Positions 50,819-59,653 of a DNA stretch of 64,000 nucleotides are shown here, piece after piece. This stretch comes from V1-33 sp964523105 (lineage in GTDB: Bacteria; Verrucomicrobiota; Verrucomicrobiia; Verrucomicrobiales; V1-33). How positions within the stretch are numbered: the first letter of the stretch is position 1; every line of letters starts with the position of its first letter. A program made the translations under genes and the position numbers. The stretch covers positions 1 to 64,000 of the forward strand of contig CAZFZN010000039.1 in assembly GCA_964523105.1 (NCBI GenBank), written 5' to 3'. Under the pieces are notes generated by a model. That model had not been told where the DNA came from and did not search any database. It saw only the letters and a list, made by a program, of their open reading frames with translations.

Positions 50819-51341
50819 ACTCGAACACATCCTCCGCGCCTGTGCCGGCATCACCGGACGCGACCGCTTCATCGTGGTCGGCAGTCAGGCCGTGCTTGGG
50901 CAGTTCCCTGATGCCCCGGCGGAACTGCTCGTCTCGCGCGAGGTTGATGTCTATTGCCCAGACGACCCTGAGGCCACCGATCTCATTGATGGCACCATTG
51001 GCGAGATGTCGCCCTTCGATCAGACTTTCCGCTACTACGCGCACGGTGTGGGGCCGGAGACGGCGGTGCTTCCGTCTGGCTGGGAAGACCGGGTGGTCCC
51101 GGTCCACAGTGAATTCACCGGCGGGGCCACTGGCCACTGTCTGGAAGTCCATGATCTCGCGATTTCCAAACTGGTGGCCGGCAGAGAAAAGGATGTGGCG
51201 TTCGTCACGGCGCTGCTGCTTCACCGCCTGGCCGATGCGACAACGCTGCGCCAGAGGCTTGCACTTACTGTCCTCCCTGCGGAGCGCATGGTTGTATGTG
51301 AAGGATGCCTCACGCGCATCATCCGTGAATTGAATACCTGA
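50805..51341 (+). CDS. DUF6036-like nucleotidyltransferase-fold protein, copy 1
   Basis: This is a 178-residue protein starting MKRHELEHILRACAGITGRD. The nucleotidyltransferase-type site is degenerate: FIVVGSQAVLGQFPDAPAEL followed by SREVDVYCPDD, where the classic G-S-x(9-13)-D-x-D becomes GSQ...DVY. The fold continues with DLIDGTIGEMSPFDQTFRYY, LEVHDLAISKLVAGREKDVA. Such proteins occur as parts of toxin-antitoxin-like modules. It overlaps the partner gene and precedes a paralogue by 13 bases. The substrate and activity are unknown. Confidence 0.6.
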   Translation: MKRHELEHILRACAGITGRDRFIVVGSQAVLGQFPDAPAELLVSREVDVYCPDDPEATDLIDGTIGEMSPFDQTFRYYAHGVGPETAVLPSGWEDRVVPVHSEFTGGATGHCLEVHDLAISKLVAGREKDVAFVTALLLHRLADATTLRQRLALTVLPAERMVVCEGCLTRIIRELNT

Positions 51342-51354
51342 TCCCCGTCCCCCC

Positions 51355-51891
51355 ATGCAACGCTCTGAACTCGAACACCTCATCCGCGCCGCGGCGGCGC
51401 TGACCGGGCGCACGCAGTTTGTCATCTGCGGCAGCCAGGCCCTGCTTGGCCTGGGCGAAGATGCACCGGAGGAGTTGATCACGTCCCTCACGGCGGACCT
51501 GTTCATTCCGGGCGATCCGCAGAACACACAACTCATCGGTCAGAGTCTCGGCGAGATGTCGGTGTTCGATCAGACGTTCCAGTACTGCGCCCGCGCGGTG
51601 AATGAGGAGGACGTGGTGCTGCCCGAAGGTTGGCGCGAACGGGTGCTGGCCATTGAGTCGCCCGACACCGCCGGGGCCTGCGGCTATTGTCTCGAAGTTC
51701 ACGACCTCGCCGTTTCCAAACTCGCATCCGACAAGGACGAGGACTTCACCTTCCTCCTCGGCCTGCTCACGCATCAGTTGGTGGATGAAGGCATCATCGA
51801 GGACCGCCTCGCTGCCACTGACATGTCCGCTCACCTCCGGGCCGACTGCGAAGGCCGCTTCGCCCGGCTCATGCGCGCACTCACTCTTTGA
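51355..51891 (+). CDS. DUF6036-like nucleotidyltransferase-fold protein, copy 2
   Basis: This is a 178-residue paralogue of copy 1, starting MQRSELEHLIRAAAALTGRT. The aligned blocks are FVICGSQALLGLGEDAPEEL, TSLTADLFIPGDP, IGQSLGEMSVFDQTFQYCAR and LEVHDLAVSKLASDKDEDFT. The two proteins have identical length and collinear motifs but are well diverged, so the duplication is old and both have been kept. Having two nucleotidyltransferase-like genes but one partner is unusual for such modules. Confidence 0.6.
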   Translation: MQRSELEHLIRAAAALTGRTQFVICGSQALLGLGEDAPEELITSLTADLFIPGDPQNTQLIGQSLGEMSVFDQTFQYCARAVNEEDVVLPEGWRERVLAIESPDTAGACGYCLEVHDLAVSKLASDKDEDFTFLLGLLTHQLVDEGIIEDRLAATDMSAHLRADCEGRFARLMRALTL

Positions 51892-51924
51892 TCCGTATGA
51901 ACCCGATACTCGCGGACACTCTCA

Positions 51925-52018
51925 GTTTTCGACAGGCTGCGCCCGGTGCTCAGGGCTCAGTTTTCGGAGTTTGCCCTCAATCATCCAACTGTGCACTGAC
52001 CACTGAGAACTGAGCACT
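51925..52018. repeat. CAGTG/CTCAG-rich repeat before sufD
   Basis: This 180-bp gap between the second nucleotidyltransferase gene and sufD holds related words, ending with CACTGAGAACTGAGCACT (52001-52018), the exact reverse complement of 29376-29393. No gene is seen in the gap. Confidence 0.7.
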
Positions 52019-52071
52019 CTCCTTCCTACCGCGCCGCGCCCTTCCTTTTCAAAACAAACTCCCCTCCGTCC

Positions 52072-53379
52072 ATGTCCGCCACTCTCATCGCCAAACCCGA
52101 ATCCCCCACGTTCGTGCCCTCTGTATTTCTCGACGCCCCGCAGCTCAATCACGCCGGCCAGCCCAACTGGTTCATCGCTTCGCAGCACGAAGCCTGGCAG
52201 GCGTTCACCAGTCTGCCGATGCCGGGACGGAAGGATGAGAACTGGCGCTTTGCGAATGTCGGCTTGCTGCAGTTCGATGCCTTCAAGCGCACGCCGGCGG
52301 AGGACGTGCCCGCGTTTTCCGGGATGGAGAAAGCGGCGGCGCTCGTGGTGACGGGGAATGATGAAGTGCTCAGTGTTCAGTGCCCGGTGCTCAGTGGGCT
52401 GGAGGTTCTTTCGCTTAGAGACGCACTCGCGAAGCACGCGGATAGACTGCGCGAGCTGTTGGTGACACCGGACACGAAGCTGGGCGGCGCGAAATTTGCC
52501 GCGCTGCATCACGCGCAGTTGCAGGATGCGGTGGTGATCGTGGTGGCGGAAAAGGCGGAGATCGCGGCACCGGTGGAAATCGTGCATTGGCTGAGCGGGG
52601 AGAACGCGAGCGGATTTCCGCGCACCATCATCCTCGCCGGCGCGCAGTCGAAGGTCACGGTGGTGGAATATCATCTCACCGCCGGGGAGGAAGCCGGGCT
52701 CAGCATTGGCGCGGCGCAGGTCATCGCGGCGCAGGGCGCGAAAGTCAGCTACGCTCAGATCAACCGCCACAACGCGGCCAGCAAGGCGCTGCATTTCTCC
52801 ACGCTGCGCTGCGAGCGCGACGCGCAGGTCAAGCACGCCACTTTCAATCTCGGCAGCGGCTACGTCCGCAGCGAAGCGCTCAGTCTGGTGGCCGGCGAAG
52901 GCAGCCGCAGCGACATGCTCAGCGTCACCCTCGCCAGTGCCGGCCAGGAAATTGACCAGCGCACGCTCCAGGATCACCTCGCCCCGCACGGCTCCAGCGA
53001 CCTGCTTTATAAGAACGTGCTCTTCGCCGATGCGAAGACCATCTTCGCCGGACTCATCCGCGTGGACCACGGCGCGCACTTCACTGACGCTTACCAGAAG
53101 TGCCGCAACCTCCTGCTCAGCGACGACTGCGAAGCCAACTCCATGCCCGGCCTCGAAATCAACGCCGACCAGGTCAAATGCAGCCACGGCAGCACCAGCG
53201 GCCGCCTCAACGAGGAGGAGGTCTTCTATTTTCAAAGCCGCGGCATCTCCCGCCAGTCCGCCGAGCACATGATCTCGCTGGGCTTCACCATGGAAGTCAT
53301 CGCGCGTTTGGAGTGCGACGACCTTGAGTCGTTGGTCATCCGCATGGTGGAGGAGCGGTTTTCGGAGCTGGAGCAATAA
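52072..53379 (+). CDS. sufD: Fe-S cluster assembly protein SufD
   Basis: This is a 435-residue protein that forms the SufBC2D scaffold with SufB and SufC. Motifs: FTSLPMPGRKDENWRFANVG near the N-terminus, the beta-helix core (AQVKHATFNLGSGYVRSEAL), DLLYKNVLFADAKTIFAGLI, and the C-terminal KCSHGSTSGRLNEEEVFYFQ with SRGISRQSAEHMISLGF. A segment at about residues 98-109 is encoded by CAGTG-type repeat DNA (52366-52397) in frame. It ends the suf operon; sufS and a SufE/U scaffold are not in the window. Convergent with the next gene. Confidence 0.93.
   Translation: MSATLIAKPESPTFVPSVFLDAPQLNHAGQPNWFIASQHEAWQAFTSLPMPGRKDENWRFANVGLLQFDAFKRTPAEDVPAFSGMEKAAALVVTGNDEVLSVQCPVLSGLEVLSLRDALAKHADRLRELLVTPDTKLGGAKFAALHHAQLQDAVVIVVAEKAEIAAPVEIVHWLSGENASGFPRTIILAGAQSKVTVVEYHLTAGEEAGLSIGAAQVIAAQGAKVSYAQINRHNAASKALHFSTLRCERDAQVKHATFNLGSGYVRSEALSLVAGEGSRSDMLSVTLASAGQEIDQRTLQDHLAPHGSSDLLYKNVLFADAKTIFAGLIRVDHGAHFTDAYQKCRNLLLSDDCEANSMPGLEINADQVKCSHGSTSGRLNEEEVFYFQSRGISRQSAEHMISLGFTMEVIARLECDDLESLVIRMVEERFSELEQ
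52366..52397. repeat. CAGTG-type repeat in frame inside sufD
   Basis: GTGCTCAGTGTTCAGTGC and GTGCTCAGTGGG follow each other with a short break. This matches the intergenic words near 29.4 and 52.0 kb and is read in sufD as EVLSVQCPVLSGLEVLS. Confidence 0.7.
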
Positions 53380-53397
53380 TCGTCGCGCCAGGCGCGG

Positions 53398-55062
53398 TTA
53401 CTTCCATTCGCTGCTCCGGTGGCGCCATTGCCAGTCGGCGCGGTCCCGGTCTTCCATTTTGTCAGGAGCAGGAGCCTCGCCGTCCAGGTCATCCTTGAGG
53501 TCCATGCCCACGGACCAGAGCACCCAGCCGTCGTCGTGGCGGCGATAGCGGATGGGCTGTCCGTCGATGTCGTCGGGAACTTCCGGCAAAAGCGCCTTGG
53601 GCAGAGCGTCGAGTTGCTCCGGCACATCGCCGCCGGCAAGCCGATGACGCTCCAGCGCGCACGCGACGATGGCCATACGCTGACGCATGTCGCGGAAGAG
53701 GAAGCGCGGAATAAGATTGGAAAGCCCGCTGATGCCCCCTTCTGCGATGAGTTGGTCCAGTCGAAAGATGGCAGTCCAGCCCTCGTGTGCTGTCATGCGC
53801 TCATTACGGACTTCAGCAGCACGGTAATAACCGAGCGGGCCACCCTGATTCCATGCCTCCATGTCCTGGAGAAAGAGCCGGATTCGCGCGGCCCGGTTGA
53901 GAGCGAGGACGCTGCCTGTCAGCGGTTCCTCGTACCACCGGCGTTTGCCGCGCTGTTCGTTGAGACTGCCGAAGAGAGTGATGTCGTTGAGCGACACCCG
54001 CTGCTCAATCATCTGCTGCATCATGTGGCAGCCAAAGGCCGCCTCCAGCATCCAGACTCGATCCAGCCCATCGAGCGAAGACCGGCGGGCCAGAGCCGAT
54101 TGCATGGCCTCAAGATAGGACGCGGTGGCTGTGCCCGCGCGGAGATTGCGATGCAGAGCATCAATAACAATGCTGTCGGCGGTCTGACGGACCAGGAAAT
54201 CGATGAGGAAATCATCGGACGTCACGATGTCGCGCAAACGGAACAGGAGCGGCACCAGGTCCGCCGCTTCTTTGTCCCTGCCGGAAGCCAGTGCCGCTTC
54301 CATTTGGAGGGCCATGGCCCGCAGTGCGGAGATAAAACGGCTTCCGCGCAGGTCCAATTCCAGCATCACGACTTTACGGGCGAGGCTCGCGTTGAAGCGG
54401 CTGCTCTGCGAGGGCGTCATTTGCGCATGCTTGCGCCCGGCGGCCTCGCGCAGCGGCGCAGTGAGGAAATCCGTTTGTTGCGCGAGAGTCAGATAAACTA
54501 CCCCGGCGTCGGTGACTTCAGTGGCCGGGGTGGGCCAGCCCAGGAGTTGGAACCACTGCACCCATTCCGTCCAGTTGATCGGTTTGTCTGAAGAGATCTC
54601 CGGCGGATGTCGCCGCTTCGGAAGGTCCTTAATCGCATTGAGGTCCACTATACCGCCGGCGAGCAGCTTGGCGGCGGCTTCCCTCACGGCGCCATCGGGC
54701 AGATCCTGCGGCAGTTTGAAGCTGAGCAGGCTCAGCCGGATTCTCCGTTCCTTGATTTCCGGCGTTTCATCCGCCTCGCGCGTGGCCAGGCCGAGCAGCG
54801 GCTCGATGGCTCCGGCATTCTCCTCATCCGGCACTTCCGGCGCGGCGAGTGCCGTCACATCCAGGGTGTAGCCGGCCTCCCTGAGGGCGGCCTCGGCGCG
54901 CGGCACTTCTTTGACGGCACGCCATTGGTAATAGATGGACATACCGGTGGCAGCGCCGCTGGTGAGCCCGAGGGAACCCAGCAGCAAATCGAATCCCAGG
55001 GCGACAATACCCCGGCGTGAGGCGCGGTGACGGGTGCCCGGGGAGTGCATGGCCAGCGTCAT
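53398..55062 (-). CDS. Hypothetical PVC protein with one membrane helix
   Basis: This is a 554-residue protein from the ATG at 55062. One hydrophobic helix lies near residues 20-45 (GIVALGFDLLLGSLGLTSGA), then a long, mostly helical region with periodic Leu/Ala and a final block GQPIRYRRHDDGWVLWSVGM DLKDD. That last block (Tyr-Arg ... Trp-Ser-Val-Gly-x-Asp) is common at the end of many PVC proteins of unknown function. No catalytic motif visible. It converges on sufD and diverges from sucA. A function cannot be assigned. Confidence 0.65.
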   Translation of the reverse strand: MTLAMHSPGTRHRASRRGIVALGFDLLLGSLGLTSGAATGMSIYYQWRAVKEVPRAEAALREAGYTLDVTALAAPEVPDEENAGAIEPLLGLATREADETPEIKERRIRLSLLSFKLPQDLPDGAVREAAAKLLAGGIVDLNAIKDLPKRRHPPEISSDKPINWTEWVQWFQLLGWPTPATEVTDAGVVYLTLAQQTDFLTAPLREAAGRKHAQMTPSQSSRFNASLARKVVMLELDLRGSRFISALRAMALQMEAALASGRDKEAADLVPLLFRLRDIVTSDDFLIDFLVRQTADSIVIDALHRNLRAGTATASYLEAMQSALARRSSLDGLDRVWMLEAAFGCHMMQQMIEQRVSLNDITLFGSLNEQRGKRRWYEEPLTGSVLALNRAARIRLFLQDMEAWNQGGPLGYYRAAEVRNERMTAHEGWTAIFRLDQLIAEGGISGLSNLIPRFLFRDMRQRMAIVACALERHRLAGGDVPEQLDALPKALLPEVPDDIDGQPIRYRRHDDGWVLWSVGMDLKDDLDGEAPAPDKMEDRDRADWQWRHRSSEWK

Positions 55063-55272
55063 AACCTTTACATTCTCTCGGCGCAAGCAGTCCCTTGGAA
55101 CAGGCCGGGGAGTGCCGCAGGAGTTTGGTGCGGGCGCAGAGCCTCAGGGCTGACCGCCCGCGGGCCGGTTGCCAAAGTGTTTCTCCGGCCCGATGGCATG
55201 GCCCCGGCTTCTTTGTGTCCCGGCTTGCCAAATGAACCTTCGGGCTGGATGCCCGCGCTACTTTCCCCCGCC

Positions 55273-58062
55273 ATGCCCTCCTCCATTTCCGCCCGACTGA
55301 ACGTTGATCTGCTCGAAGACAAGTACCGGCAGTGGAAGGAAAACCCGCGCTCGGTGGAACCGACGTGGTCGTCGTTCTTTGAAGGATTCGAGCTGGGCGT
55401 GGCACAGCCAAAGGCGAAGACACCGGTCAATGTGCTGGACGACACGCGCGGCGTGCAGGGGACGGGGCTGAGCCAGCAGGAGATCATGTTCCGCGCGAAC
55501 GTGACGCGGATGGTGGAGTCGTACCGCGCGATCGGGCACACGGCGGCGTGGATCGATCCGCTGAGCCCGAAGGGCCAGGAGGCGCCGCAACTGGCGCTGC
55601 AGGCTTTCGGTTTCACGCCGGGGGACATGTCCGCGGAGGTGGAGACCATGTTTTACAATGAAGGCCGCCGCACGCGCCTCGGCACGATGATCGAGCGGCT
55701 GAAGAAGACCTACTGCGACCGCATCGGTTTCGAGTTCATGCACATCCTGAACTACGAGGTGCGCGACTGGCTGATGGCGCGGATCGAGGCCCGGGTGGAC
55801 ATGCCTAACACCAGCACGGAAACCCGTGAGCACGTCCTGCGCTGGCTGTGGGAGGCGGAGACTTTCGAGCAGTTCCTGCACACCAAATACAAGGGTCAAA
55901 AGCGATTCAGCCTTGAGGGCGGCGAGAGCGCCATGGTGGCGCTGAACACAATTCTGGAGGAGTGTCCGAGGCACGGCATCAGCGAGATCGTCATGGGCAT
56001 GGCGCACCGCGGCCGCCTCACCGTGCTGGCGAATTTCCTGCAAAAGCCGCTCAAGCTCATCCTGCACGAATTCAGCGAGAACTACATTCCCGACCTCGTC
56101 GCCGGCGACGGAGACGTGAAGTATCACCTCGGCTACGAAGTGACGCGCAAGATTCCCGGCGGCAGCGTCAGAATCCAGCTGGCACCGAATCCGAGTCACC
56201 TCGAGGCGGTGAATCCGGTGGTGGAGGGCATCGCCCGCGCCCGGCAGCGCGCGTTGAACGACGGGCTCGACCGCAAGGGCGTGCTGCCGGTGCTGCTGCA
56301 CGGCGACGCGGCTTTCGCCGGTCAGGGCATCGTCGCGGAAGTGCTCAATCTTTCCCAGCTTCCCGGCTATCGCACCGGCGGCACCATTCACGTCGTCATC
56401 AACAATCAGATCGGCTTCACCACTTCGCCGGCGGATGCCCGCAGCTCCGCGTATGCGACCGATGTGGCCAAAATGATCGAGGCTCCGGTTTTTCATGTGA
56501 ACGGCGATCATCCGCTGGAGGTGTATTTCGTCTCCCGGCTGGCGGTGGAGTTCCGGCAGAAGTTCGGCCGCGATGTCGTCATCGACATGTATTGTTATCG
56601 CCGGCACGGGCACAACGAGACGGATGAACCGAGCTTCACCCAGCCGAAGATCAGCAAACTCATCGCCGCCAAGCCGACGGTGGGCACGCTGTTCCGGGAG
56701 AAACTGACGACGAGCGGCGAGGTGGCGGTGCAGCGGGCGGACGCCATTCTGGCGGAGATCAAGGAGCGTCACGAACGCGAGTACGCGGAACTGCTCGAAA
56801 TGGAAAAGCGGCACAAGGGCAGCGACCTCAACCAGGCCGTGTTCGCCGGCAGCACCGCGGTGTTCCAGCTGCCCTTCAATTTCGATCCCGTGCCCACCGG
56901 ACTGACCGTGGAGCGGTTCCGCGACCTCGGCCTCAAAATTACGGAGGTGCCCGCCGGATTCCGTCTCCATCCCACGGTCAAACGCACGGTGGTGGACAAG
57001 CGCCGCGCCGCCGCGGAGGCGGGTGGGCCGTTCGACTGGGCGCACGCGGAGCATCTCGCCATCGCCTCGCTGCTGACGGAACGTCATCCCGTGCGTTTGT
57101 CAGGCCAGGACGTGCGCCGCGGCACCTTCAGTCAGCGCCACGCCTGTTTCTACGACACGGAGAACCGCGACCGCTACATGCCGCTGCAGCACCTCGCGCC
57201 GGACCAGGCCACGCTGCGCGTTTACAATTCCCTGCTCAGCGAAGCCGCGGTGCTCGGCTTCGACTACGGCTACAGTCTGATGGCGCCGGAAATGCTGGTG
57301 CTGTGGGAGGCCCAGTTCGGCGACTTCAGCAACGGGGCGCAGGTCATCATCGATCAGTTCATCGCCAGCGCGGAATCGAAGTGGCAAAAGCCCAGCGGCA
57401 TCACGCTCCTGCTCCCGCACGGCTACGAAGGTCAGGGCCCCGAGCACAGCAGCGCGCGCCTCGAGCGCTTCCTGCAGCTCTGCGCCGAGTGCAACATTCA
57501 GGTCTGTTATCCCAGCACGCCCGCGCAGTATTTCCACCTGCTGCGCCGCCAGTTGAAACGGCCCTTCCGCAAGCCGCTCGTGGTGATGACGCCGAAATCC
57601 ATGCTGCGGAATCCGCAGGCCGTGAGCACCGAGGCCGACTTCACCGGCGAATCCTGCTTCCGTGAGATGATCGACGACGACGGGCTCATCGCCGGGCCGT
57701 CCCGCGTCACGCGTCTCGTCTTCTGCAGCGGCAAGGTCTATTACGATCTGCTCAACTACCGCAACGAACACAAGCTGAAGAACACCGCCATCATCCGCAT
57801 CGAGCAGCTCTATCCCTTCCACGACGAGATGCTCCAGCAAATCATCGCGCGCTATCCGCGGGCGAACAAAAAATGGGTCTGGTGTCAGGAGGAGCCGCTC
57901 AACATGGGTGCGTGGTCCTACATCGTGCACCGCCTCGAGCGCTACAATGACATCCGCGTCCGCTATGCCGGCCGCGACCGGTCCGCCTCCCCGGCCGTCG
58001 GCAGCAGTTCGCTGCACAAGCACGAGCAGAGGCAGCTCGTGGAGCGGGCGTTCGAAGTGTAA
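55273..58062 (+). CDS. sucA: 2-oxoglutarate dehydrogenase E1 component
   Basis: This is a 929-residue protein from the ATG at 55273 (MPSSISARLNVDLLEDKYRQ), the usual length. It decarboxylates 2-oxoglutarate with thiamine diphosphate in the TCA cycle. Motifs: GMAHRGRLTVLANF, LHGDAAFAGQGIVAEVLNLS (TPP site), INNQIGFTTSPADARSS, MYCYRRHGHNETDEPSF, RGTFSQRHACFYDT and LLLPHGYEGQGPEHSSARLE, then QEEPLNMGAWSYI near the end. No sucB or lpd is adjacent; a decayed toxin-antitoxin pair follows. Confidence 0.95.
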   Translation: MPSSISARLNVDLLEDKYRQWKENPRSVEPTWSSFFEGFELGVAQPKAKTPVNVLDDTRGVQGTGLSQQEIMFRANVTRMVESYRAIGHTAAWIDPLSPKGQEAPQLALQAFGFTPGDMSAEVETMFYNEGRRTRLGTMIERLKKTYCDRIGFEFMHILNYEVRDWLMARIEARVDMPNTSTETREHVLRWLWEAETFEQFLHTKYKGQKRFSLEGGESAMVALNTILEECPRHGISEIVMGMAHRGRLTVLANFLQKPLKLILHEFSENYIPDLVAGDGDVKYHLGYEVTRKIPGGSVRIQLAPNPSHLEAVNPVVEGIARARQRALNDGLDRKGVLPVLLHGDAAFAGQGIVAEVLNLSQLPGYRTGGTIHVVINNQIGFTTSPADARSSAYATDVAKMIEAPVFHVNGDHPLEVYFVSRLAVEFRQKFGRDVVIDMYCYRRHGHNETDEPSFTQPKISKLIAAKPTVGTLFREKLTTSGEVAVQRADAILAEIKERHEREYAELLEMEKRHKGSDLNQAVFAGSTAVFQLPFNFDPVPTGLTVERFRDLGLKITEVPAGFRLHPTVKRTVVDKRRAAAEAGGPFDWAHAEHLAIASLLTERHPVRLSGQDVRRGTFSQRHACFYDTENRDRYMPLQHLAPDQATLRVYNSLLSEAAVLGFDYGYSLMAPEMLVLWEAQFGDFSNGAQVIIDQFIASAESKWQKPSGITLLLPHGYEGQGPEHSSARLERFLQLCAECNIQVCYPSTPAQYFHLLRRQLKRPFRKPLVVMTPKSMLRNPQAVSTEADFTGESCFREMIDDDGLIAGPSRVTRLVFCSGKVYYDLLNYRNEHKLKNTAIIRIEQLYPFHDEMLQQIIARYPRANKKWVWCQEEPLNMGAWSYIVHRLERYNDIRVRYAGRDRSASPAVGSSSLHKHEQRQLVERAFEV

Positions 58063-58103
58063 CGGGACTTGCAAGCCGGCTGCCGGGAAAGCACTGTATG
58101 GCC

Positions 58104-58330
58104 ATGAGCTACCTTGACCGCATCACCATCGAACCCATAAGCGTGGCGGAAAGCCCTGTCTGCGCGGGTTGCGCATCACCGTCTATGATATCCTGTATTA
58201 TCTCGCAGGCGGGATGACGGCGGAGGAAATCCTTGATGACTTTCCTGATCTGGAACGGGAGGACATTCAGGCAGCGCTGATGTTTGCCGCTGAACGCGAA
58301 CGCCGGCTCTACACCCGGACCGCCGCGTGA
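58104..58330 (+). pseudogene. DUF433 antitoxin, frameshifted
   Basis: The frame begins MSYLDRITIEP and then stops making sense. Restoring one base after 58136 gives DKRGGKPCLRGLRITVYDIL, a DUF433 (VapB-like) antitoxin pattern, continuing to LYYLAGGMTAEEILDDFPDL and an end whose TGA overlaps the toxin GTG (GTGA). About 75 residues in the repaired form, the normal size. A single-base deletion therefore seems to have killed the antitoxin. Confidence 0.7.
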
Positions 58331-58659
58331 AACTGCTGTTCGACGAAAATCTCTCGCACAAGCTCGCTTCGCGGCTGGGTGAGTTATTCCCCGGCAGTTC
58401 TCATGTGCGTCTGCACGGCATGGCGAGCGTCTCAGATCCGGCGGTTTGGTCTTTTTCTGTGCAGCACGGCTTTGCCATCGTTTCCAAAGACGAGGACTTT
58501 CACCATCTCAGCTTTCTGAGGGGAGCCCCGCCAAAAGTTATCGGCATCGGACTGGGAAACTGCAGCACATCCGCCGTGGAGATTCTGCTGTGATCATCCT
58601 TCGGAATAATTCAGAATTTTCTGCTCGATCCGAGCGCTGCCTTCCTGATGCTGCCGTGA
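58327..58659 (+). pseudogene. DUF5615 PIN-like toxin, nonsense-truncated
   Basis: From a GTG overlapping the DUF433 stop, the reading gives KLLFDENLSHKLASRLGELF and continues through HGFAIVSKDEDFHHLSFLRG and KVIGIGLGNCSTSAVEILL, the DUF5615 (PIN-like RNase) pattern with conserved Asp residues. It stops at TGA 58591-58593, but the same frame continues with SSFGIIQNFLLDPSAAFLML to a second stop at 58657. Family members run about 110 residues with Arg at the stop position, so a CGA-to-TGA change is likely. Toxin and antitoxin both look inactivated. Confidence 0.7.
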
Positions 58660-58727
58660 TGAGAGAACCTGTCATCGCTGAGCTCACAGTTGCCGCTGAT
58701 TGAATCAAAGTCCAGTTGGAGGCGGTC

Positions 58728-59081
58728 ATGACCATTCGCCAGCTTTCCGCGCAGCCGCCGTTCGCTACCAAAGACGGCAGCACCATCCGCAGCCTGCTCG
58801 ACCTGAGTAACGCTCCGGTGGTGAACCAGTCGCTCGCCGAGGCCACCGTCCCGGCGGGCGGCGCGACGCAGCGGCACTATCACCGGCTCAGCGAAGAGTT
58901 TTACTTCATTCTCGAAGGCTCCGGCCGCATGGAAATTGACGGCGACGTGCGTGAAGTCTGGCCCGGCGATGCCGTTCTCATTCCTCCCGGCGCATGGCAT
59001 CAGATCACGGCGGAGGAAGCGCTGCGCTTCCTCTGCTGCTGCGCTCCGCCGTATTCACACAGCGACACTTACTTCGAGTGA
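58728..59081 (+). CDS. Cupin-domain protein
   Basis: This is a 117-residue protein. GGAGG at 58718-58722 supports the ATG at 58728 over an in-frame TTG at 58716. The conserved cupin motif 1 is TQRHYHRLSEEFYFILEGSG (metal-binding His-His-Glu), and motif 2 is VWPGDAVLIPPGAWHQI (His). This forms a small metal-binding beta barrel, probably an isomerase, epimerase or dioxygenase-like enzyme or a binding protein. Substrate unknown. Confidence 0.8.
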   Translation: MTIRQLSAQPPFATKDGSTIRSLLDLSNAPVVNQSLAEATVPAGGATQRHYHRLSEEFYFILEGSGRMEIDGDVREVWPGDAVLIPPGAWHQITAEEALRFLCCCAPPYSHSDTYFE

Positions 59082-59085
59082 GCAT

Positions 59086-59652
59086 TCATTCCCGCGGCAG
59101 CAGCGCGAGGACGTGCTTTTCCCACAGTGGCTCAAGCCCGCGCGCTGTGACGAAGCGCGCGACCTCCGCCGCGCGGATGGGTTCTCCGGTAGCGAGGATG
59201 CCGTGAATGTCGCGCAGGTGCTTTTCCGAACCGCCCTCGCGGAAGAATTCCAGTTTCATCAGCGCGGTATACTCCACCGGAGCGAAACGAACGGGCAGTC
59301 CATCCACGTCCGCGACGACCGAGTGATCGAAAGCCCACGCCTGGAGGGGATCGCCGGCGTGGAGATAAATGTCGGCGCGCAGTTGGGACTCCTGGTGGAT
59401 GATGTTCAGATGTCCGCGCAGGCGGCGGATGATTTCGGCTTCCACGACCTCGCAGGGAGGCAAGTAGAATTCAGACTCGGGAAACACCTCCGCCAGCAGC
59501 TTCGCCTGGTCGCGTCGCAGGGAGAGGATGATGTCCACGTCATTCGTCAGCCGGCTTTCGCCGTAAAACATGGCGCTCACGCTGCCGGTGACCATGTAGT
59601 TGAAGCCGGCCCGGTTGAGCGGCGGAATGAAAGTCTGGAGCAACTCCTTCAT
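59086..59652 (-). CDS. MNT/DUF6036-like nucleotidyltransferase
   Basis: This is a 188-residue protein beginning MKELLQTFIPPLNRAGFNYM. An intact nucleotidyltransferase motif is present: TGSVSAMFYGESRLTNDVDI (Gly-Ser, then Asp-Val-Asp). A GT-type fold continues with FAPVEYTALMKLEFFREGGS and HLRDIHGILATGE. It is probably the toxin or modifying enzyme of a two-gene module. The ATG at 59652 is one base after the partner's stop (TGAGATG), so tightly coupled; a GTG at 59667 is an alternative. Confidence 0.65.
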   Translation of the reverse strand: MKELLQTFIPPLNRAGFNYMVTGSVSAMFYGESRLTNDVDIILSLRRDQAKLLAEVFPESEFYLPPCEVVEAEIIRRLRGHLNIIHQESQLRADIYLHAGDPLQAWAFDHSVVADVDGLPVRFAPVEYTALMKLEFFREGGSEKHLRDIHGILATGEPIRAAEVARFVTARGLEPLWEKHVLALLPRE

Positions 59653-59653
59653 C

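Noticed and set aside
53380..53397. Intrinsic terminator between sufD and the convergent gene
   Set aside because: A CGCGCC/GGCGCG hairpin exists but is short and has no T-tract on either strand.
58591..58593. UGA in the DUF5615 gene as a selenocysteine codon
   Set aside because: selB is present, but the expected residue is Arg, the paired antitoxin is also broken, and no SECIS-like hairpin was evident.
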